Part shown: piece by piece, positions 33,764-42,200 of the stretch | Position numbering within the stretch: the first letter of the stretch is position 1 | Layout of the letters: every line of letters starts with the position of its first letter | Source: Fistulifera solaris | Lineage: Eukaryota; Bacillariophyta; Bacillariophyceae; Naviculales; Stauroneidaceae | Assembly (NCBI GenBank): GCA_030295235.1 | Contig: AP026164.1 | Location: forward strand, 992,001-1,056,000 | DNA: 64,000 bases | Direction of reading: 5' to 3' | Notes under the pieces: generated by a model | What the model saw: the letters and a program-made list of their open reading frames with translations, nothing else | What the model was told of the DNA's origin: nothing | Databases searched by the model: none | Translations under genes and position numbers: made by a program

Positions 33764-36416
33764 TCAAAATGTTGATTTAACAAAATTATCAAAAAGCTTG
33801 TTCGAATCTGCAATCGATTCCAAATAATCCAAAAGTTGCCCAGACTTGGATCGCTTAGCTTCATCAAAAATAGAATTCCCCCATCTGTCTCTGACCGATA
33901 GATCAGCGCCATGCTCCACCAACAATTTCGTTGCCACTAGATTGCCTTCTGAACAAGCAATGTGCAACGCAGTACGATTATCATAATCCCCAGCGTTCAC
34001 TTGGATCTTTGCTTTTAATAGTCTTTTCATTGTGACAATATCGCCATTTGATACTACTTGACAAAGTGTGGAAGCTGCTATGTTGTCTTCCATACACAGC
34101 GATGCTCCATATTCGATGAGAACTTCAATGACGCCATCATGACCACCTTTCACGGCTTCATATAAAGCAGAGTTTCCGTGTATGTCAACTTTGTTAGGAT
34201 CCGTCCCCTCGTAAGAGAACAGCTTCTTCACGATACCTGTGTTTCCTTGAACTGCCGATATCATCAGAGCCGTCCGGCTGTCGTAATCAGCTTCGTTAGG
34301 ATCAAATCCTTGATCGCACATCAACGTGATGACTTTCATGTCGCCACGGGAGGCAGCAAACAAAAAAACGCGTTGTGTGATCATCATTCACTTTTTCCAT
34401 GTGCATTCGTACCAGATCACGAACCGTTGCCAGTGTACTCTCTGTTTGAACGGACACAATGGCGTGATTTACGTCGCCGCAGAGAGAGTCATCACCTTTC
34501 CCGGACATGTCAAAGACGGAGCCAGCCTGTAGCACAGGCAAAGGTTTTGGCAAATTGACGCGCTGTTCGTAGTCAAGCTGGCTCGCAATGGTCTCGACTT
34601 TCGTCAACAGATTCCTCAAGATCTTCATTGCAGTCCCAGGATGATCGTCTGAAATCATCTTGTAAGCAGCACGGCTGATTGTTAGCGTTTTGGAAATGGC
34701 GACGGTACGGATTGTGTCGATTTGAGGAGTGCCAGTGAAAAAGCTTATCTCGTTAATGAAATCGCCAGGACCGATGCGTGGTATCGAGCCTGACCTGCTC
34801 CGGTGCATTTCACTATCACCAATGCTGCTGTGATAGGTAGACCCAGTTCTCTTCGTGCCGTCTTCACCATTAGTCGCATCATGTAGATAGTTGATCAGCT
34901 CTATCTGTCCACCCACCAAGAGATACAATTCGGTCGCAACGCTCCCACGCTGAAGAAGCTCCTCTCCTGGTCCAAACATTTCTACCTTACAGGAAGACAA
35001 AAACTCATCTAAGAACTGTATCCGGACACCTTCAAGCAGACTCGTCTTCATAAGGGATGACATGTACAATTGACGGAGGATCTTTCGACGCATGGAGCTC
35101 GGAAAGTGTGACAAGACGACTTCGTCAGAAATGCCCTGATTGTTGAAGTTCAGTTTGAGCTGTGTTTTCAAACGCTTCCTAAGCTCAGGTTTGAAGCTGT
35201 TCAATCGTGAATAGTCGTCAACGGCGCTCAATAACTCTCGATAGGCACCAGTCTTCTGATCACCCTTGACAACCAACAAGGTGATGCTACCGATAATCCA
35301 CGCCATGAACAAGATATTTAAGAACATGTAAACCATGCTGAACACTTGCTCAGTTGCATTCATAGGCGTAATGTCGCCGTATCTTTATCAACCATTACCG
35401 TCGAACAAGAGAGAAAAACGTTAGTCACGACGCTGTCAACGACGGTGGCATGATGGTACCCGTTCTTTTTGATCAAGAAAGGCGTGCAACAGATGCGTTA
35501 ACTTACCCAGTCGTCGTGAATGTAACGATTGTATAATACAACACTAGGATGTATCGCTCAGCGATTGTCATGCCTGGAACATCACTTCCAATCGCTGTGC
35601 GATCTGGGTCAAAATTGTACTCCCTCGCAATGAAATACATGACGCACGCCCAGAAGTGCACCCAAACAAAGGTAAAGAAAAAGTTTCTCAAAAGCGTCAG
35701 AAACGAAAGACTGATTTTTGAATTGAATTGCAAGATTTCGAAGAGGAGCTTCAGTCGATGCAAGGTAATCATGCGGACGAGTCGCACCAAACTGAGATAC
35801 CTCGAGGTCTTACTGTCGGAACCCATTTCACCAGTGATCGCCAGGAGAACAGCATAGAATGGAAAGACTCCGAGAATATCCTTCCAGAACTTGGTGCGGA
35901 TGTAGTGCTTCGCAATCCTATTGCGATCGTAAATAAGTTCCTCGCGTTGATTGTAATAGGCCAGATTGAAATTGACAACAATATCGATGATGTATATCGC
36001 CATAATGGTGCAATCCACGGCCGCTGAACCATCGTTGTACGGAGCCAGACCAGGATCCGCAAACGCTACCATGAATGTCTCAAAAAGAGAGTGAAAACAG
36101 CGGCAAGCACCGTGAAACTCCAGAAGATCTTGTATTTTTGTGTCCAAGGAAAGATGATATAGGGGTGCGCCGCAGCCACGTGCATGTCACGAACGGTTCC
36201 CACTCCGCCACCGAACATCGCGGCTTTCGTTGAGTGGCGCGATCTGACTTTTTCTTGGGGTTGTTGGAGTTCATCCTCCTCCTCTTCGTCATCTTCGTCC
36301 ACGCCGGGCAACTTGCGACCACTCTCACGAAAATGAACCGTTTTCACCGGATTGGCTAGATTGCTGAATGAGATTTCCGAAGCCAGGTGTCTCTTCTCCA
36401 TGTTTTCTTTCCCCAT
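33764..36416 (-). CDS. Voltage-gated K+ channel with cNMP-binding and ankyrin domains (two frame breaks)
   Basis: Plasma- or endomembrane K+ channel of the plant AKT/KAT (EAG-like) layout. An acidic N terminus leads to S1-S6. S4 is Arg-rich (RYLSLVRLVRMITLHRLKLL), and the pore carries the K+ filter TTTGYGD (about residue 303), which is completed across an intron. A C-linker, a cyclic-nucleotide-binding domain (GEELLQRGSVATELYLLVGG, IGPGDFINEISFFTG) and about five C-terminal ankyrin repeats follow. Exons are 35507-36416 and 33764-35382; the intron is 124 bp. Frame breaks occur at AAAAA 36082-36086 (one base short, in S1) and at seven A's 34372-34378 (one base long, before the ankyrins). Corrected, the model is 842 residues. 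ATG 36414-36416 is the start. Confidence 0.92.
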
Positions 36417-36963
36417 CAACCATCAATTGGAAGACAATAAGTCGACTAGAAGTAATACAATGGAAAAGAGAAGGATTTGACATTTGACGAGTACCTGGTA
36501 CGCATGAAAATAAAAACTTCCGAGGAAACGACGGCATCTTGAAAGACAAAATTTCTGGATCTCCCCTTGTCCCAGGCAGTCCCGGACCGATTCCAGGTAT
36601 TACTATGAATCCAAATGTAGGCAACCTTTTTCACGACTGGATTCGAGTCACGCGTGTAACATACGAAACAATCGAATGAACACAAAAATAATGTGAGGGC
36701 CGACTTCAACTTGCATTCGACCTACCTTGTACTTGAATTTGTTGCTTCCTATCTATCTCGGATAGCTTTTACTCCATAATAAATGACAAAGTCGACGAAA
36801 GTAGCATTGTTACACAGACAGAAAGACTTCGCTTCCCTGACACTCGAGCGCTACACGCTCAGATTATTGTTTCCGAATCATCATCATTCATCGTCCTGTA
36901 CAACACTAATTAATCCGGTCTCATTGCTTTTGAAGTGAAATAAAAGTCACATCTCTCAGCATC
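36417..36963. other. Divergent intergenic region
   Basis: About 550 bp between the channel and the lumen-protein gene. One CACGACT...AGTCACG hairpin lies at 36632-36651. No gene supported. Confidence 0.45.
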
Positions 36964-37566
36964 ATGCGTCTCCTTGCGTTTTTCCATGTCCTATGGCTAC
37001 TCATCGGAGACGAGATGAGAACAACCCAGGCACTCGCCAACACGAATCGGAGACGTCAACTACTCTGGGGATTCATTACATCTGCTCCGCTTCTCGCGTC
37101 CCCAGCACACGCCGTTTGCACATGGGGAGTGCTTTCGGAAGATTGCATCGGCGTGTACAAAATGCCAGACAGTAGCGCTCCTACTTCAATGGATGTTTCT
37201 ACTGCCCGGTCGAGTCTAATCGAACAGCGGCAACGCATCGACACCGTAAGAAGCAACATACTGTCGGGCAATCTTGTACAAGGAGGATTGGAGCTGCTGA
37301 AAGTGGTACCAAAAATCAACAAGGCAGGCAAATCGCTTATTCCTATGGACATTGACGGAAGTTCGGCAGTGTCAGGATTAATCGTCCAGCGCATGGAAGC
37401 GCAATTAGAAGAAATTAACGGTTTGCTAGGCCAAGCGGATGTGTCAATCGGGCAAGGAATGCGCGGGGAAATGGGCTCCGTCACGGTGGCTCAGTTGACA
37501 ATTATTCGAGATTTACAAGATGCTCAGAATCTGCTAGACGATTTTTTGGCACTAGCTTCAAAATGA
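36964..37566 (+). CDS. Thylakoid-lumen protein of unknown function
   Basis: A 200-residue precursor with a three-step address. It has a signal peptide (MRLLAFFHVLWLLIG), then a transit segment, then a second, twin-Arg hydrophobic signal (RRRQLLWGFITSAPLLASPAHA) ending in AHA. That is the form of a Tat-type thylakoid-lumen transfer signal. The mature part (about 145 residues) is almost entirely amphipathic helix (SLIEQRQRIDTVRSNIL, MEAQLEEINGLLGQ, LTIIRDLQDAQNLLDDF), as in small four-helix photosystem II lumen subunits such as PsbQ or Psb31. I cannot assign it to either. It converges with the PAM68-like gene. Confidence 0.75.
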   Translation: MRLLAFFHVLWLLIGDEMRTTQALANTNRRRQLLWGFITSAPLLASPAHAVCTWGVLSEDCIGVYKMPDSSAPTSMDVSTARSSLIEQRQRIDTVRSNILSGNLVQGGLELLKVVPKINKAGKSLIPMDIDGSSAVSGLIVQRMEAQLEEINGLLGQADVSIGQGMRGEMGSVTVAQLTIIRDLQDAQNLLDDFLALASK

Positions 37567-37752
37567 AAATGAAGGTACTTAGTCAAGGAGCTGAATCAAC
37601 TAGAAAGATGGTCGCTACTGGATACTTTGTATTCAAACAGGCTTTCCAGCCACGCACGGTGAGATTGGTCATGTCGTCCCCTTGTGAATTCAAACACATT
37701 ATTCGGTAGCTGCAACACCATTAATTATCACTTCTTCAATCACTCTAGCTCA

Positions 37753-38607
37753 TCATTCAACTTCGACTCCAGCGAAATATTCTTTTTTCTTTTTCGATTC
37801 TTCTTGATCCATCTTGCTTAAAGCTAGCTGCATTTCTCTATCGCTTGCCAGCTTGTCGCGCAACACCGCATTATCTCTGGAACGTGTAAGACCTTCTTTG
37901 ATATTATCCACGTTTCGTGAAAATTCATCCGTCCCCAAAAGACTACCCTCCCGGTCTGGATCCCAGCTCGTTGACATGACCGAATACGTAATGCCCTTTG
38001 AAGATAATGAAGCACAAGGATTAGTTGTTAGAATAAAGTACAGCAACCAAAACAATCCATTTTCGTCAAGCTATGCTCTCGACTTACAAGCAAGCCTAGC
38101 ACTAAAATGAGGATTGTTGACGCTGCTACAAGCGATGGCTCAAATGACATATACCGGTACGTCGCCATGTACCAAAAATCCGACGAATACACCCATACTA
38201 AGAAAGAGGGGAATCCCCACAAACGGAATCATTCGCTTTCCCATCCGCTGAGCCACCTTTTCCGGAATAGCCGCCGCTGCTTGCTGTACCTGCTTATCTT
38301 GTTGTAACACTTCGCGAGCTCGCTGCAGCTCGGCATTTTTCTGCTCCGCTCGTTCTCGGCGAATTTTCTCCAACGCCCTTTGACCAGCGTTCATTGCGGG
38401 GGCTGCTGGTTCTTCCCGCATGGGCTGGATAATTGGTGATGATGTCTCTATCTGAAGATTTTTCTCCCTTGTCTGCTTAGATTTCTTCTCTCCGGTATTG
38501 CCAAAGCCTTTCGCAGCATAACAGAAAGTAGGCGGAGGGGGGAGAGGAGACTGAGCAAGAAAAGACTCGACCGTCACAATTAAGAATGTAAAGGCAAAAA
38601 TCCTCAT
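37753..38607 (-). CDS. PAM68-like photosystem II assembly factor (one frame break)
   Basis: PAM68 (DUF3464) proteins are thylakoid membrane factors needed for photosystem II assembly. The N terminus has a signal peptide and plastid site (MRIFAFTFLIVTVES, then FLAQ). A charged, Gln-rich linker leads to the family core: IPEKVAQRMGKRMIPFVGIP, two membrane helices, and GITYSVMSTSWDPDREGSLLG with DEFSRNVDNIKEG. The tail is Lys/Glu-rich. Exons are 38088-38607 and 37753-37995; the 92 bp intron falls between codons. The run of five A's at 38174-38178 is one base too long; corrected, the model is 253 residues. Confidence 0.88.
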
Positions 38608-39441
38608 TATGGTTAACTTCCCCAGTTTGGTACGATATGGCTTAAAATGCAAGCTGCTACTGCTATATTCTCGAGACTGATGGCATTGAACTATTGTGTC
38701 AGGTTGCCGAGCAAAAGCCATACCTGTTAGATACAACGAAATTGATCTGAAGCCGTCAGGACGAAGTTCAACCGCGCACCGCGCACCTTACGCCTTGTGA
38801 AGAGCAGATGACAGACGAAACCGCAACCACGAAAACATCCCCATCCCTATCCCCACATCATCATGTTTGAGGAAACGTGTCGTGGACGCTACCGGGTACG
38901 TAGAATCTTGTACTAGGGGCAGAATTTTAACGTTCCGGTACAGTAACAGGCAACCGATGACGGACTCCTTTGCTTGGTTGATGTTCGTTGTTCATTCCCC
39001 TTCAACAGTTCTTACTACACTGGCATTTTCAAATTATTTTTCCTCCCCTTCCGTGATCTAATGATAATATAATATTATGATCTCCCACGTCCTACGTAGT
39101 ACTGTACCTGGTACCTGGTACTGCAGCTGAGAGATATAGAGGTCCGATCTACTTTGCGTAGAAGTGTTAAATTTTATAGCACATTAAGTTTCGTATCAAT
39201 TCTACAGTATGAAAGTAAAAATAGATTCTTTATCCGGAGTGGCTAATTCGATCCGAGCAACGGAAAGGTATTACGAATGATTCGATCTAAATAACCTTCC
39301 CAAATTTTCCATGCGGTTTTAAATCCAAGATTCTACTAACAAATTTAGCCACGTCGTTGTACCGGATCGATTTTTTGCTCTCTTTTGTGGTCTTCTTTTA
39401 AGTCATTGTCATTGATCACTTGCAATTACAATTTGCTGAAG
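38608..39441. other. Intergenic region upstream of repeat-protein gene 1
   Basis: About 830 bp. It contains the half-copy of an inverted-repeat element (38883-38935) and a GTACC-rich palindromic stretch (39096-39125). No gene supported. Confidence 0.5.
38883..38935 (-). repeat. Half-copy of the 41571 inverted-repeat element
   Basis: Matches the reverse complement of 41568-41615 (GACGCTA...GTAGAATCTTGTACT...GGCAGAATTTTAACG) with a few differences. It has one arm and the core, and lies 2.7 kb away on the other side of repeat-protein gene 1. Confidence 0.65.
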
Positions 39442-39517
39442 GTATGTTCATGTTTTCGCTTCTTGGTGTCATCAGCTTAGCAATATTTTGCTTACACTCC
39501 GTGTCTTTTACCTGTAG
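39442..39517 (+). other. Putative 5'UTR intron directly before the start codon
   Basis: GTATGT at 39442 and CTGTAG ending at 39517, directly followed by the ATG of repeat-protein gene 1. The second repeat gene has the same arrangement. Confidence 0.55.
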
Positions 39518-40750
39518 ATGAAGTATACACCCCTCAAAACCGCTGCTCTTTCGCTGGTCGTCTGCGCCATCATTGGAGGATCCCTCCACGCAGCTGGAAA
39601 GTTTCACACCGCTCCTGCTAGCTCGGCTAACGAGGCATCTTTTGTCGAGCGTGACTTGAGCCGTGTTGCGGACCGCGTTCGTCACAATCGCCACAACCGT
39701 CACAATCGTCACGACCGCGATCACGGACACGATGATGAAGAGCCAGTTGTTAGCTCCGGAAAGGGCAAGAAGAGTGGTAAGGGCAAGCGAAGCCTCGAGG
39801 AAGAGGAGCGCGACTTGAGCCGTGTTGCGGACCGCGTTCGTCACAATCGCCACAACCGTCACAATCGTCACGACCGCGATCACGGACACGACGATGAAGA
39901 GCCAGTTGTTAGCTCCGGAAAGGGCAAGAAGAGTGGTAAGGGCAAGCGAAGCCTCGAGGAAGAGGAGCGCGACTTGAGCCGTGTTGCGGACCGCGTTCGT
40001 CACAATCGCCACAACCGTCACAATCGTCACGACCGCGATCACGGACACGACGATGAAGAGCCAGTTGTTAGCTCCGGAAAGGGCAAGAAGAGTGGTAAGG
40101 GCAAGCGAAGCCTCGAGGAAGAGGAGCGCGACTTGAGCCGTGTTGCGGACCGCGTTCGTCACAATCGCCACAACCGTCACAATCGTCACGACCGCGATCA
40201 CGGACACGACGATGAAGAGCCAGTTGTTAGCTCCGGAAAGGGCAAGAAGAGTGGTAAGGGCAAGCGAAGCCTCGAGGAAGAGGAGCGCGACTTGAGCCGT
40301 GTTGCGGACCGCGTTCGTCACAATCGCCACAACCGTCACAATCGTCACGACCGCGATCACGGACACGATGATGAAGAGCCAGTTGTTAGCTCCGGAAAGG
40401 GCAAGAAGAGTGGTAAGGGCAAGCGAAGCCTCGAGGAGGAGGAGCGCGACTTGAGCCGTGTTGCGGACCGCGTTCGTCACAATCGCCACAACCGTCACAA
40501 TCGTCACGACCGCGATCACGGACACGACGATGAAGAGCCAGTTGTTAGCTCCGGAAAGGGCAAGAAGAGTGGTAAGGGCAAGCGAAGCCTCGAGGAAGAG
40601 GAGCGCGACTTGAGCCGTGTTGCGGACCGCGTTCGTCACAATCGCCACAACCGTCACAATCGTCACGACCGCGATCACGGACACGATGATGAAGAGCCAG
40701 TTGTTAGCTCCGGAAAGGGCAAGAAGAGTGGTAAGGGTAAAAGAGACTAA
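39518..40750 (+). CDS. Secreted Lys/His-rich tandem-repeat protein 1 (silaffin-like composition)
   Basis: A 410-residue secreted protein with no family recognised. The signal peptide (MKYTPLKTAALSLVVCAIIGGSLHA) is followed by seven repeats of 53 residues (159 bp each, from about 39649). Each repeat has four blocks: an amphipathic start RDLSRVADRV, a His/Arg/Asp block (RHN three times, then RHDRDHGHDDEEP), a Ser/Gly/Lys block SSGKGKKSGKGKR, and an acidic link SLEEEE. R-x-L triplets (RDL, RSL) flank the acidic link, and each Lys block ends in KR. Repeats are nearly identical at the DNA level, differing by a few silent changes. Lys-rich SGK blocks recall silaffins; the His block could bind metal or silica. 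The paralogue at 42201 has the same plan. Silica or cell-wall function is inference. Confidence 0.88.
   Translation: MKYTPLKTAALSLVVCAIIGGSLHAAGKFHTAPASSANEASFVERDLSRVADRVRHNRHNRHNRHDRDHGHDDEEPVVSSGKGKKSGKGKRSLEEEERDLSRVADRVRHNRHNRHNRHDRDHGHDDEEPVVSSGKGKKSGKGKRSLEEEERDLSRVADRVRHNRHNRHNRHDRDHGHDDEEPVVSSGKGKKSGKGKRSLEEEERDLSRVADRVRHNRHNRHNRHDRDHGHDDEEPVVSSGKGKKSGKGKRSLEEEERDLSRVADRVRHNRHNRHNRHDRDHGHDDEEPVVSSGKGKKSGKGKRSLEEEERDLSRVADRVRHNRHNRHNRHDRDHGHDDEEPVVSSGKGKKSGKGKRSLEEEERDLSRVADRVRHNRHNRHNRHDRDHGHDDEEPVVSSGKGKKSGKGKRD
39649..40740 (+). repeat. Tandem repeat array, 159 bp x about 7
   Basis: Exact 159 bp spacing of GACTTGAGCCGTGTTGCGG from about 39652 (39811, 39970, 40129 and on). The period is a multiple of three, so the array keeps both strands open. 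Confidence 0.95.
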
Positions 40751-41508
40751 TGTTAGATTGGTGGTGTGTTTGCACGAGGCACTATGAATAGATAACTATT
40801 CATAATCACACATCCTTATTTTAGTTGAATGTGGCGCCATTGAAAAACATTGATAGATCCCTAACTTTGAACGGTGAGTCTTGTTGAAATAAGGGATGCT
40901 AAAACATGAAAATTTTCTAGACCTAGACCCTAGTTAAAATATATATTATGATGAAAAACTTTTCCTATCCACAATGATCAATGATGGCGCCTGTAACAAA
41001 AAGCATTAAAAAGTCGGAGTATCAAAACGATCCCTCATTTCGTGACAGAAACTGCCAGTCGTCTTACTGCTTGTTGTTGATGTATGACCGCATGATTAAC
41101 TATAGGTTTTAGTAGTGGGTCTCTTGGAACTGGGCTCCCTCTAGCTAGGGAGTCCGGAGTCCGTCAAACCATCACCGGTCACCGGTCTAGATCGAGGGTG
41201 GCAAACCGCAAATAGGAAATAGGGCAAAGTCAAAGTGCATGTCATTGGTCATCGGCAAATAAGTCAGTCATCCTCAGTCGTCAGTCAATCGTCATGCCGC
41301 TTTTGTTTTTGGCCGCGATGTACTTGTAACTTGTACGCAACTACCACATTTGTCAAAACAACTCGGACGCCTATGATGACAAACATATGGATTTTTTATC
41401 AGGGATCATGACTGCCCTAGCTTGTTTCTCACTCACATCTCACATGCGCATCGGTATTCAGTCTTTAAGTCAAATTAATCATTACACAGTCACATACGTT
41501 TTACCAGC

Positions 41509-41534
41509 TACCGGTACCAGGTACCGGTACCAGC
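41509..41534. repeat. GTACC-rich palindromic microrepeat
   Basis: Overlapping GGTACC, ACCGGT and CCAGGTACC units. Similar stretches at 18717-18743, 39096-39125, 54893-54920 and 62481-62510, all between genes. Confidence 0.6.
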
Positions 41535-41570
41535 AAACCTTGACTTAAACTTTCAGCTTTCAGGGAAGGA

Positions 41571-41635
41571 CGTTAAAATTCTGCCTCCCAGTACAAGATT
41601 CTACCTAGCGTCTACGACGAGGCAGAATTTTAACG
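41571..41635. repeat. Small element with perfect 17-bp terminal inverted repeats
   Basis: CGTTAAAATTCTGCCTC at 41571-41587 and its exact reverse complement at 41619-41635, around a 31-base core. It resembles a tiny MITE or a structured hairpin. A half-copy in reverse orientation lies at 38883-38935. Confidence 0.7.
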
Positions 41636-42119
41636 CCGTTCCCACCGAGAGAAGATAACGACGTTGACCATTGACCACAGTCACTTCAGCACTTTTAAGT
41701 CTGAGAGTTTAGAGTGGCTTTGTACGTCATAGTCATTGTCATGTATCATCAACATTCTTTCAAAAATTAGAAGCAGAAACCGAAGCTTGAATCTTTGTCA
41801 TACAGTAAAGCGGAGTGTGTCTGAGCAAAATTGGTGTTGACTGCGACAAATTGATTGAGGTATAAAGAATGTAACGGAAATTTATGCATGTGGCAACATA
41901 AGTGTTCATCGTGTGTGTCGTGTTTTGAAAGTCAATTGGGGATTTCTAAACAATATTGGCAGGTTGCTGCCTAACGGTTCGAATTATTGGCGTCTCGATG
42001 ATTCGTGCACATTATTTTGCTGTTCAACACAATCTTCTTTTTACAATCATTTGCACAAATCACAATTAATCGATAAGATACAAAGAAGATCTATCAATTG
42101 CACCTTTCTCGAATCGAAG

Positions 42120-42200
42120 GTAGGTAATCGAAGCGGTGCTAGATGTCCATGAGAAATCATTCCTGATACCGCAATGTCCTCTTTTCTACTGATATGAAAG
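42120..42200 (+). other. Putative 5'UTR intron directly before the start codon
   Basis: GTAGGT at 42120 and GAAAG ending at 42200, immediately followed by the ATG of repeat-protein gene 2. Confidence 0.5.

Larger units (their letters stand above)
40751..42119. other. Intergenic region between the two repeat-protein genes
   Basis: About 1.4 kb. It holds a GTACC-rich palindrome (41509-41534), the inverted-repeat element (41571-41635), a CAGTC/CGTCA-rich stretch (about 41260-41300) and GGGCTCCCTCTAGCTAGGGA (about 41134). No gene supported. Confidence 0.5.

Noticed and set aside
34302-34387. Two separate genes: a channel and an ankyrin protein
   Set aside because: The frames overlap at a run of seven A's; removing one base fuses them into the standard channel-CNBD-ankyrin order.
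39416-40684. 422-codon frame on the minus strand opposite repeat gene 1, translating to hydrophobic repeats
   Set aside because: The 159 bp period is a multiple of three and free of stops on both strands, so the antisense frame is an automatic by-product. It has no independent start context, and the plus strand has the signal peptide.
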